From Kribbella amoyensis (GTDB taxonomy: Bacteria; Actinomycetota; Actinomycetes; Propionibacteriales; Kribbellaceae), in the NCBI RefSeq assembly GCF_007828865.1, contig NZ_VIVK01000001.1:2418001-2482000 (forward strand): 64,000 nucleotides of DNA, in the 5' to 3' direction. Below are positions 1 through 7,237 of this stretch, piece after piece; within the stretch, counting starts at the first letter, position 1; every line of letters begins with the position of its first letter. The position numbers were made by a program, and so were the translations under genes. The notes under the pieces were generated by a model that worked only from the letters and a program-made list of their open reading frames with translations, searched no databases and was not told where the DNA came from.

Positions 1-1
1 C

Positions 2-727
2 TCGCGGATCAGGTGGGTCGAGCTCGCGGGGGACGGGCCGCCCCTGGTGTTCGTCCACGGTCTCGGAGCGAGCTCACCCGCGTACTACGGGTCGGTGGCC
101 GGCCGTCCTGAGTTCGCCGGGCGCCGGCGGTTGCTGGTGGACCTGCTCGGCTTCGGGATCAGCGATCGTCCCGAGGATTTCGGGTACACGCTGGAGGACC
201 ACGCGGACGCCCTCGCCACAGCGCTCCGTACGGCGGGTACGGGCGGGGCTGATCTGGTCGCGCACAGCATGGGCGGCGCCGTGGCGATCACGCTGGCCGT
301 GCGTCACCCGGACCTGGTCAAACGGCTCGTCCTGGTCGACGCGAACCTGGACCCGCTGACTCCGGGTACGGGCGTGGGGAGTTCGCGGATCGCCGGGTAC
401 ACCGAGACCGAGTTCGTGGACCGTGGCTGGGCCGAGACGCTCGACCGGGTCGGTGCGCACTGGGCGGCCACGATGCGGCTGAGTGGGCGGGTGGCCCTCT
501 ATCGGACCGCGGTCCACCTGGTTCGTGGGACCAGCCCGAGCATGCGGGACCACTTGCACGCGCTCGGCGTACCGCGGACGTTCCTGCACCCGGTGGACGA
601 TGCACCGGGTGGGGAGGAGGCGCTCGCAAAGGCAGGTGTGCGCCTCGTGCCGGTGGAGTCGGGGCACAACGTCATGCTCGACAACCCGGATGCCTTCACG
701 GCCGCGGTCGTCGCTGCCACGGCCTAG
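2..727 (+). CDS. alpha/beta hydrolase, 5' end outside window
   Basis: Alpha/beta-hydrolase fold enzyme; substrate unknown. The frame is open to the left edge, and the residues before the first internal start codon (GTG at 47) already read like the family N-terminus (WVELAGDGPPLVFVHG), so the real start lies outside the window. Visible are the oxyanion-hole motif VFVHG, the nucleophile elbow AHSMGG, a candidate acid residue in HPVDD and the catalytic His in SGHNV near the end. No signal peptide or membrane segment is seen in the part present. It converges with the glycosyltransferase gene downstream. The fold is clear; the reaction cannot be told. Confidence 0.85.
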   Translation, partial: SRIRWVELAGDGPPLVFVHGLGASSPAYYGSVAGRPEFAGRRRLLVDLLGFGISDRPEDFGYTLEDHADALATALRTAGTGGADLVAHSMGGAVAITLAVRHPDLVKRLVLVDANLDPLTPGTGVGSSRIAGYTETEFVDRGWAETLDRVGAHWAATMRLSGRVALYRTAVHLVRGTSPSMRDHLHALGVPRTFLHPVDDAPGGEEALAKAGVRLVPVESGHNVMLDNPDAFTAAVVAATA

Positions 728-739
728 GTGTGATGTGAG

Positions 740-1468
740 TCAGCGGCGGACGAGGAGCTTCCACGGCATCAGGGCGGACTCCAGCTGGACCTTCAGGCTC
801 ATCTTGGAGGCGCCATGGGTGCGCTCCTCGAAGCGGATCGGGACCTCGGCGATCCGGAAGCCGCGGCGGACCGCCCGGTAGTTCATCTCGACCTGGAACG
901 AGTACCCGTTGCTCTGGATCGAGGGGACGTCGATCGCGCGCAATGTGTCCGCCTTCCAGGCCTTGAAGCCGGCCGTGGCGTCCTTGACGTGCAGCCGCAG
1001 GATCGCGTTCACGTAGAAGTTCGCCCAGGCGGAGAGCGCACGGCGGTGCCAGGCCCATTCCGCGGCGGCCGACCCACCCGGGACGTACCGGGACCCGATC
1101 ACGACGCCCGCGTCGGTGGTCCGCAGGGTCTCGACCATGGTCGGGACGACGGTGGCCGGGTGGGACAGGTCCGCGTCCATCTGGATGACGATGTCGGCGT
1201 CCTCGGACAGGGCCCGGGTGATCCCGGCCACGTACGCGCGGCCGAGTCCGTCCTTCTCGGTGCGGTGCAGCACGCCGATCCGCTCCGGTGCGGCCTTGGC
1301 CAGCTCGTCGGCCACGTCACCGGTGCCGTCGGGGGAGTTGTCGTCGACGACGAGCAGCTGCAGCCCGGGGACGTCGAGGTCCGCGAGCAGGCCGGCCAGC
1401 ACCGGCAGGTTGTCCCGCTCGTTGTAGGTCGGGACGACGACGATGATCTTGGAGGAGCTCTCGCCCAT
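740..1468 (-). CDS. polyprenol-phosphate sugar transferase (DPM1-like GT2)
   Basis: Family 2 glycosyltransferase of the dolichol-phosphate mannose synthase type, expected to move a sugar from a nucleotide sugar to polyprenol phosphate at the inner membrane face. The 242-residue length fits a soluble DPM1/Ppm1 catalytic domain. Visible motifs are VVPTYNERDNL at the N-terminus, DDNSPDGTG, the metal-binding DADLSHP and GSRYVPGG. I chose the ATG at 1468 because GAAGGAAAG lies just before it; the frame stays open to a start 24 bases earlier. No fused acyltransferase or GtrA membrane domain is present. Mannose as donor sugar is a family inference. Confidence 0.88.
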   Translation of the reverse strand: MGESSSKIIVVVPTYNERDNLPVLAGLLADLDVPGLQLLVVDDNSPDGTGDVADELAKAAPERIGVLHRTEKDGLGRAYVAGITRALSEDADIVIQMDADLSHPATVVPTMVETLRTTDAGVVIGSRYVPGGSAAAEWAWHRRALSAWANFYVNAILRLHVKDATAGFKAWKADTLRAIDVPSIQSNGYSFQVEMNYRAVRRGFRIAEVPIRFEERTHGASKMSLKVQLESALMPWKLLVRR

Positions 1469-1549
1469 TGACTTTCCTTCTTCGGGGGACAACGGACGCT
1501 ATCGCATCAGCGGGTGGACTGGTCCGCATTGGGTCGTAGGGTGCGAACC

Positions 1550-2923
1550 GTGTCATGGCTCGGGATCGACATCGGGACGACGAACACGAAGGTCTGCCTG
1601 CTCCCGGAGGGCCGGATCCGCACCGTGCCCACACCGACGGACGCGGCCGCGCTGCAGCGGGAGACGCTCCACCTGATTGCCGAGGTCGGTGACGGGCAGC
1701 GGATCGAGGGCGTGGGCCTGTCCGGCATGGCGGAGACGGGTGTGCCGCTCGGGAGTGAGCTGGAGCCGCTGACCAAGCTCATCACCTGGCGCGACCAGCC
1801 CGGCGTCGACCAGGCCGCGCGCCTCGCCGAGGACATCGGCCACCAGGCGCTGTTCGCGCGGACTGGGCTCCGGCTCAGCGCGAAACTGCCCGTGACCACC
1901 TGGCGCTGGCTGGCCGACACGACCTCCTTTCTCCGGCGTACCAGGCTGTGGGCGGGTGCACCGGACCTCGTACTCGCTGCGCTGACGGGTACGTATGCCA
2001 CCCACCTCACCCACGCCCAGCGGTACGGCGTCCTCGATCTACGGCGGCGTACCTGGGACGAGGAGTTGCTCGCGTGGGGCGGTCTGGATCGGCTGCCCGA
2101 CATCGCGGAGCCGTTCGCGATCACGGCGCGCACCACTCACGGCGTACTGCCGAGTGGGACGCCCGTGGTGTTGTGCGGCCATGACCACCTGGTCGGGGCA
2201 TGGGCGGCCGGCGTCCGGGAGCCAGGGGAGGTCGCGGACTCGCTCGGTACGTCGGAGGCCGTGGTCACGCCGAGCAGCGCTCCCGTCCTCGACGACGTGC
2301 TCCGGCTTCAGGGCATCAGCTCTGGTTGGTACGCCGATGGACGGCGTGGCTGCGCGATCTCCGGGAACGGTGCCGCGGGTGGTCTGGTCGAGCAGCGGCT
2401 CGCGTACTTCGATCGGGACTACCGCTGGCTCGTCGAGGTCCTGGACCACGTCGGACCACCCAGCGACCACGTGATCGCGCCGTACCCGAATGGACGGCAA
2501 GCGCCTTCTCCGGACCCGACCCCGCGGTACGACGTACGTGGGGCAGCGGCTGATCCGGCGGAGGAGATGCGGGCGCTCGTGGATGCGTTGAGCTATCACG
2601 CGCGCTGGATGGCCGAGGAGCAGACGCGGTTGCTTGGGATCGAGTGGCGCAGCACTGTCGCACTCGGTGGGCCGACGCGGCTCGACGGGTGGATGCGGCG
2701 GAAGGCGTTGGCGAGTGGCGGCCGGGACTTCGCCGTCGTCCACGGTGAGGCGACGGCCGCGGAGGGCGCTGCGTTGATGGCGGCCGAGGTGGTTTCCGGG
2801 CAGCCGTCGGTACCGCTGGAATCCCAGGTGGTCAAGGTTTTTCCACAGCTGGTGGACCAGTGGAATGGCGAAGCCTGGCATCGATTCCATAAGGTGGTGT
2901 CCGAGCCCCACCGGCCGACCTGA
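1550..2923 (+). CDS. FGGY-family carbohydrate kinase
   Basis: ATP-dependent sugar kinase of the FGGY family, 457 residues, which is normal length. The N-terminal ATP/phosphate motif reads GIDIGTTNTKVCL. The C-terminal domain has GGPTRLDGWMRRK and the AAEGAALMAA helix typical of FGGY_C. The GTG at 1550 starts right at the conserved N-terminus; a longer frame opens 36 bases upstream. It precedes the aldolase by 10 bases and the two are clearly one operon, so the kinase product is probably the ketose phosphate the aldolase cleaves. FGGY kinases act on many pentuloses, hexuloses and polyols; the substrate here is unknown. Confidence 0.9.
   Translation: MSWLGIDIGTTNTKVCLLPEGRIRTVPTPTDAAALQRETLHLIAEVGDGQRIEGVGLSGMAETGVPLGSELEPLTKLITWRDQPGVDQAARLAEDIGHQALFARTGLRLSAKLPVTTWRWLADTTSFLRRTRLWAGAPDLVLAALTGTYATHLTHAQRYGVLDLRRRTWDEELLAWGGLDRLPDIAEPFAITARTTHGVLPSGTPVVLCGHDHLVGAWAAGVREPGEVADSLGTSEAVVTPSSAPVLDDVLRLQGISSGWYADGRRGCAISGNGAAGGLVEQRLAYFDRDYRWLVEVLDHVGPPSDHVIAPYPNGRQAPSPDPTPRYDVRGAAADPAEEMRALVDALSYHARWMAEEQTRLLGIEWRSTVALGGPTRLDGWMRRKALASGGRDFAVVHGEATAAEGAALMAAEVVSGQPSVPLESQVVKVFPQLVDQWNGEAWHRFHKVVSEPHRPT
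2876..2889. promoter_or_regulatory. 14-bp box identical to the LacI-type operator at 21290
   Basis: TGGCATCGATTCCA lies inside the kinase coding region, 45 bases before the aldolase start, and is identical to the near-palindrome upstream of the 19484-21244 unit. It encodes Trp-His-Arg-Phe-His in frame, so the match may come from protein constraint. A regulatory role is only a possibility. Confidence 0.25.
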
Positions 2924-2933
2924 GGAGATTCCG

Positions 2934-3785
2934 ATGGCCAACACGCTCGACGCGCTCGCCTACGACGACGGCACCTTCGCGATGGTCGCGATGGATCAGC
3001 GGGAGAGCCTGCGCACGATGCTCGCCGACCACGGCCGCCCCGACGATCCGGCGGCGCTGGCCTCGTTCAAGGCCGCGGTTGCCGAGCACCTCGCGCCGTT
3101 GGCGTCCGGCTTCCTGATCGACCAGGGGTACGACGCGCCTCGGGAGCCAGGGTTGATCCTTGCCGTGGACAAGCTCGCCCAGGAGCGTGGTGGGCCGGTG
3201 ACGGACACGTACCTCGACGACGTGGACGTGGCTGCGGCGATCGAGCGCGGCGTCGTCGCGTTGAAGTTGCTGGTGATCTGGAAGCGGGACGGTGCGGAAC
3301 GCCGTCGGCTGGAGATGGCGGGCGAGTTCGTCGAGCGATGCCGCGGCGCCGGGTTGTTGTCGGTGCTCGAGCCGGTGGTGCAGCCGACCGCGGGCGAGGC
3401 CGACTTCGACCTGGATCCGGCGATCGTGGCTGCGGCCGAGGTCCTGGGTGAGGTGCGCCCGGATCTGTACAAGGCGCAGGTGCCGAGCCGGGGTGTTGGC
3501 GCTGCCGACGAGATCGTGAAGACGTGTGCCCGGTTGACCGAGACGTTGCCGGTGCCGTGGGTGGTCCTGTCGAACGGCGTGGCCCGGGACGACTTCCCGC
3601 GAGCGGTCGAGCTGGCTTGTACCAGTGGGGCTTCCGGGACGTTGGCGGGGCGTGCGTTGTGGACTCCTGCGTTGGAGGTCGAGGATCCCGGCCGTGTCCT
3701 GGCGACCCGGTGCCGCGATCGTCTCGCGGAGATCACCGGCATTGTTCATCGCCACGCACGTCCGTGGCCTGAGGCGATCCGCTGA
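2934..3785 (+). CDS. class I aldolase, YihT/LacD-like
   Basis: Schiff-base aldolase of the LacD / sulfofructose-1-phosphate aldolase (YihT) group, 283 residues. From memory of E. coli YihT the match runs along the whole chain: GTFAMVAMDQRE at the N-terminus, VALKLLVIW, LLSVLEPVV, the Schiff-base lysine region DLYKAQVP, PWVVLSNGV and GASGTLAGRALW. Start: ATG with GAGGAG overlapping the kinase stop. Its partner is an FGGY kinase instead of the PfkB-type YihV of E. coli, and no isomerase, SLA reductase or sulfosugar transporter lies beside it. The substrate may be a tagatose, sulfofructose or other ketose phosphate. Family sure, substrate open. Confidence 0.88.
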   Translation: MANTLDALAYDDGTFAMVAMDQRESLRTMLADHGRPDDPAALASFKAAVAEHLAPLASGFLIDQGYDAPREPGLILAVDKLAQERGGPVTDTYLDDVDVAAAIERGVVALKLLVIWKRDGAERRRLEMAGEFVERCRGAGLLSVLEPVVQPTAGEADFDLDPAIVAAAEVLGEVRPDLYKAQVPSRGVGAADEIVKTCARLTETLPVPWVVLSNGVARDDFPRAVELACTSGASGTLAGRALWTPALEVEDPGRVLATRCRDRLAEITGIVHRHARPWPEAIR

Positions 3786-3786
3786 C

Positions 3787-4743
3787 TCAGTCGGACTTCT
3801 CGAGCAGGGCCGCGAAGCCGTCGAGGTGACGGGCGAGACTGTACTCGAACAGTCCGTCCAGATCGGCGACGGTCTCCTGGTGGACCTGCGCCAGCAGTGG
3901 GAACCCCCCGCTCGCGAGCAGTGCGTCGACGCGTTGCTGCTGGGCAGCCATCCAGCGGGTGAGCGTGATGCCGCTCTCCACCTCGGCATCGATCTCGTCC
4001 GCCAAGGACACCGCGGCGGCGACGACCACCGACTGCACCGCGAGGGCCTCCTGCATGCGCGTCGTCATGGACAGGCCGAGCCCGTCGAGGGCCTGCAGGG
4101 TCCACTCGGTCTGCGCCATCATGTTCGGTGCCAGCGTCGGCCGTGTGAACGAGATGACCCGGGGCAGCCAGATGTGCTGCCGGCACAAAGCCCACTGCGC
4201 GCGGGAGATCAGCTCGAGCTTGGCCCGCCAGCCGTCCGGCCCCGGATCGGGCAACTCCAGTTCGCCGAACACCTCGTCGGCCATCTGCGCGACAAGCTCG
4301 TCCTTGTTCTCGACATGGCGGTACAGCGACATGGGTGCGACGCCAAGATCGGCCGCGATGCGCCGCATCGACACGGCCTCGAGTCCCTCGGCGTCGGCGA
4401 TCTCGATCCCCGCCTGGAGCATCGGGCGCTGACTCAACGCTCGGGCGACCGGATCGGGCTGCGTTCGCGCCGGTCGCGTCGACCTGCGCGGTGGGCCGGT
4501 CCGCCGCTGTGCCGGCTGCACGCTGACGATCGTGCCGGAACCCACCTTCGAATCGACCAGCCCGTCCTCGCGCAGGGTGGCGACCACCTTTGTCGCGGTG
4601 GCGACTGCGACGCCCCAGCGATCGGCGATCTGACGGATGGACGGCAGCCGCTGTCCGGGCTGGAGCTCGCCGGACCGAATGCTCGCACTGATCTCCGCGA
4701 CGATCCGCACGTAAGGCGGGTCGTTGCGTGCTGCGGACTCCAT
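3787..4743 (-). CDS. GntR-TetR fusion transcription regulator
   Basis: A regulator with two DNA-binding domains, 318 residues. Residues about 10-75 form a GntR winged helix (LPSIRQIADRWGVAVATATKVV). After a proline/arginine-rich linker a TetR helix-turn-helix follows (MRRIAADLGVAPMSLYRHVENKDEL), then a TetR C-terminal ligand domain. The ATG at 4743 has GAGAGG five bases upstream. The gene diverges from the carboxylesterase; the spacer holds a perfect 15-bp inverted repeat and a further half-site, likely its operators. It is tail to tail with the aldolase, one base apart. I expect repression of itself and the esterase; the ligand is unknown. Confidence 0.88.
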   Translation of the reverse strand: MESAARNDPPYVRIVAEISASIRSGELQPGQRLPSIRQIADRWGVAVATATKVVATLREDGLVDSKVGSGTIVSVQPAQRRTGPPRRSTRPARTQPDPVARALSQRPMLQAGIEIADAEGLEAVSMRRIAADLGVAPMSLYRHVENKDELVAQMADEVFGELELPDPGPDGWRAKLELISRAQWALCRQHIWLPRVISFTRPTLAPNMMAQTEWTLQALDGLGLSMTTRMQEALAVQSVVVAAAVSLADEIDAEVESGITLTRWMAAQQQRVDALLASGGFPLLAQVHQETVADLDGLFEYSLARHLDGFAALLEKSD

Positions 4744-4775
4744 GGACACCTCTCGATCGTCGATCTGTCCGCCAA

Positions 4776-4809
4776 GTGTACTAGTTCATTGCTGAATGAA
4801 CTAGTACAC
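4776..4809. promoter_or_regulatory. perfect 15-bp inverted repeat, probable operator
   Basis: GTGTACTAGTTCATT at 4776-4790 is repeated as its exact reverse complement at 4795-4809 with a 4-base spacer. It lies 33 bases upstream of the GntR-TetR start, on the side facing the esterase. The dyad is far too long for chance and fits a TetR-type operator controlling both divergent genes. Confidence 0.75.
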
Positions 4810-4850
4810 CTTCTCGTCGATTTCACCTTGTCTGGTTGGCATTCTGGCAA

Positions 4851-4860
4851 TGTACTAGTT
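4851..4860 (+). promoter_or_regulatory. third copy of the TGTACTAGTT half-site
   Basis: TGTACTAGTT recurs here, 69 bases before the esterase start, identical to the core of both arms of the 4776-4809 dyad. It could be a second, weaker operator that places the repressor over the esterase promoter. Confidence 0.5.
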
Positions 4861-4928
4861 ACGGTGTACGCATGAACATGATACGGCGTACGCCCACCGC
4901 TGATCAGACCGGCGAAGGTGGTCGAGCG

Positions 4929-6536
4929 ATGAAGCGCAAGACCAAGGGGATCGCCCTGACCCTCGTCGCAGCGGTCGGCGCGAGCGTTGGGGTGCTCGGC
5001 ACCGCCGGCCAGGCCACCGGGGCTGGGACCGGCCCGGACGACGCGGTCGTCTGGACAGAGGGCGGCGCGGTGCGCGGGTCGGTGACCGACGACACCCGGG
5101 CCTTCCAGGGCATCCCGTACGCCGCGCCACCCGTCGGTGCGTTGCGCTGGCAGGACCCGAGACCCGCCGCGCCCTGGCAGGGCCAGCGCGACGGTACACG
5201 ACCCGGACCGGCCTGCCCTCAGGATCCGGGCGAGGTCCCTGCCGGCAGCAAGAACGAGGACTGTCTCTACCTCAACGTCATCACACCGGCGTCCGATCCG
5301 GCGAAGCCGAAGCCGGTGGTGGTCTGGCTGCACGGTGGTGGCTTCTACATGGGGGCCGGAAGCAACTACGACGCCGAGCGCCTGGCGGCCCGTGGCGACG
5401 TCGTCGTGGTCACGGTCAACTACCGGCTCGGGATCTTCGGCTTCTTCGGGCACCCAGGTCTGCCTGGTTCGGGCACGTTCGGGCTGCGGGACCAGCAGGC
5501 CGCCATGGCCTGGGTCCGGCGGAACGCCGCAGCGTTCGGTGGCGACGCCCGCAACGTCACCATCGCGGGTCAGTCCGCCGGCGCGGTCAGCAACTGCGCG
5601 CACCTGACGTCTCCGACGGCGACCGGGCTGTTCGACAAGGTCGTGATGCAGAGCGGTTCGTGCGAGACGGGCTGGCTGACCAACTTCGAGTACCGGGGCC
5701 AGAAGGCCGACGACATCTACGAACCACTTCCCGCCTTGGAGCGACAGGGCCGGCAGGCCGCGACCGAGCTCGGTTGTACCGGTCCCGACCAGGCCGTCGT
5801 CGCCTGCCTGCGGGCGTTGCCGGTGGACTCGCTGATGCCGAGGCTGGGCAAGTTCATCCAGCCGGCGTACGGCACCGCGGTGCTCCCCGAGGATCCGGGA
5901 ACCGCCGTGCGGCGCGGCCGGGTCCACCGAACTCCGGTCCTGTCCGGGAACACTCGCGACGAAATGACCCAGTCGACCTCGTTCTACGACACGGGCGAGC
6001 CGATGAGCGAAGCGACCTACGACGCCGTGATGACCGAGACGTTCGGGCCGAACCGGGCGAAGATCGAGGCCGAGTACCCGAGGAAGGCGTACGGCTCCGC
6101 CGCCCTGACCTGGGCCGCGATCACGACCGACCGCAAGTGGGCCTGCACCCAGTACGAGACGTCCCGTGGCCTGGCTCGATGGGTCCCGGTGTTCCAGTAC
6201 GAGTTCGCCGATCCCAACCCGCCGCTGCTCTCGCCGTTGCCGCCGAAGATGCCGATGGGAGCCCAGCACGCGTCCGAGCTGTGGTCGTTGTTCGGCCTGC
6301 TGGGGGTCACGCCGAAGTTCACGCCGGAGCAGCAACGCCTGTCGGAGCAGATGATCGACTACTGGGCGAGCTTCGCGGCGACCGGCGATCCCGGCCACGC
6401 GGACGGTCCCAGGTGGCCGCGATTTCGGGCGATCGGCCACCCGTACGTCCAGGAGCTCGCGCCGGGTGCCGACGGCATCCGACCAGTCGACCTGGCCCGT
6501 CAGGACCACTGCCGCTTCTGGTCGAGGCTGCGCTGA
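4929..6536 (+). CDS. secreted type-B carboxylesterase
   Basis: Serine hydrolase of the carboxylesterase type B (cholinesterase-like) family, 535 residues. A Sec signal peptide (basic MKRKTK then a hydrophobic stretch, Ala-rich cleavage region near residue 30) predicts export. Visible are FQGIPYAAPPVG, EDCLYLNV, the oxyanion hole LHGGGF, the nucleophile Ser216 in GQSAGA, and QHASELWSLFG, which carries the expected catalytic His. I chose the ATG at 4929 because GAAGG lies about 9 bases upstream and the signal peptide starts there; the frame is open from 4836. The divergent GntR-TetR gene probably regulates it. Substrate ester unknown. Confidence 0.9.
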   Translation: MKRKTKGIALTLVAAVGASVGVLGTAGQATGAGTGPDDAVVWTEGGAVRGSVTDDTRAFQGIPYAAPPVGALRWQDPRPAAPWQGQRDGTRPGPACPQDPGEVPAGSKNEDCLYLNVITPASDPAKPKPVVVWLHGGGFYMGAGSNYDAERLAARGDVVVVTVNYRLGIFGFFGHPGLPGSGTFGLRDQQAAMAWVRRNAAAFGGDARNVTIAGQSAGAVSNCAHLTSPTATGLFDKVVMQSGSCETGWLTNFEYRGQKADDIYEPLPALERQGRQAATELGCTGPDQAVVACLRALPVDSLMPRLGKFIQPAYGTAVLPEDPGTAVRRGRVHRTPVLSGNTRDEMTQSTSFYDTGEPMSEATYDAVMTETFGPNRAKIEAEYPRKAYGSAALTWAAITTDRKWACTQYETSRGLARWVPVFQYEFADPNPPLLSPLPPKMPMGAQHASELWSLFGLLGVTPKFTPEQQRLSEQMIDYWASFAATGDPGHADGPRWPRFRAIGHPYVQELAPGADGIRPVDLARQDHCRFWSRLR

Positions 6537-6580
6537 TCCCCACCCGACTCCGCCGACACTCACGAGAAGGGCCTCATCAG

Positions 6581-7222
6581 ATGTCAGAGCTCACCGTCGC
6601 CGAGGAAGTCATCCTGATTGCCCTCGACAACGACTCCGGAGCCGGCAAGCTCCGCCTCGGCCTCGACTGGGCCGTGGCCGGCGCCGTCGTCGTCGACCTC
6701 GTCCTCAGCCGACGCATCACCGTCGATGACGACGACCGGGTCACGGTTCTCGACGCCAGTCCGACCGGTGTGGCTCACCTGGACTCGGCGCTCGGCAAAC
6801 TGTCCACAGCCGAGCGATTCAAGGTCTCCCGTGTGCTCCGTCGCACCCACCACAGTGCTCCCGGCACCACGGTCTCCTCGCTGGTCGATCGTGGCGTGCT
6901 GCGGAAGAAGCGCGTCCCCTTGCTTCCGATGCATCGCTACCCGGCCCAAGAGACGACCACGGAGGCCGAGGTCCGCCGCCGTTTGAGCGCGGCGGTCCTC
7001 GAGCGTGGCACGCCCGACGAGCGCACAGCGGCTCTCGTCGGGGTGCTCCACGCAGCCAAGCTGTGGCGGAAGGCGTTCCCCGCCGGCGACCGCAAGTACG
7101 TCAAGGGGCGGATGGCCGACATCGCCGCTGGTCAAGCCATCAGCCCCGCGGTTCGTAAGGCCATCACCCGGACCCAGGCCGCGATCATCGCCGCGACCGC
7201 GACAGCAGCCAACGCCGGGTGA
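6581..7222 (+). CDS. GOLPH3/VPS74-family protein (GPP34 domain)
   Basis: Actinobacterial member of the Golgi phosphoprotein 3 (GPP34) family, 213 residues. The start reads LTVAEEVILIALDNDSGAGK and the chain continues with an all-helical pattern typical of the family, including DRGVLRKK in the middle and a C-terminal Ala-rich helix. GAGAAGG precedes the ATG by about 10 bases. In eukaryotes these proteins bind PI4P and glycosyltransferase tails; the bacterial role is not known. It follows the esterase by 44 bases and may be co-transcribed. The family call is fairly sure; no function is inferred. Confidence 0.82.
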   Translation: MSELTVAEEVILIALDNDSGAGKLRLGLDWAVAGAVVVDLVLSRRITVDDDDRVTVLDASPTGVAHLDSALGKLSTAERFKVSRVLRRTHHSAPGTTVSSLVDRGVLRKKRVPLLPMHRYPAQETTTEAEVRRRLSAAVLERGTPDERTAALVGVLHAAKLWRKAFPAGDRKYVKGRMADIAAGQAISPAVRKAITRTQAAIIAATATAANAG

Positions 7223-7237
7223 GTTCGGGTGCGGGGG

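Noticed and set aside
1550..3785. A complete sulfoglycolysis operon
   Set aside because: The aldolase is YihT-like, but no sulfoquinovosidase, isomerase, SLA reductase or sulfosugar transporter is adjacent. Kept only as a question.
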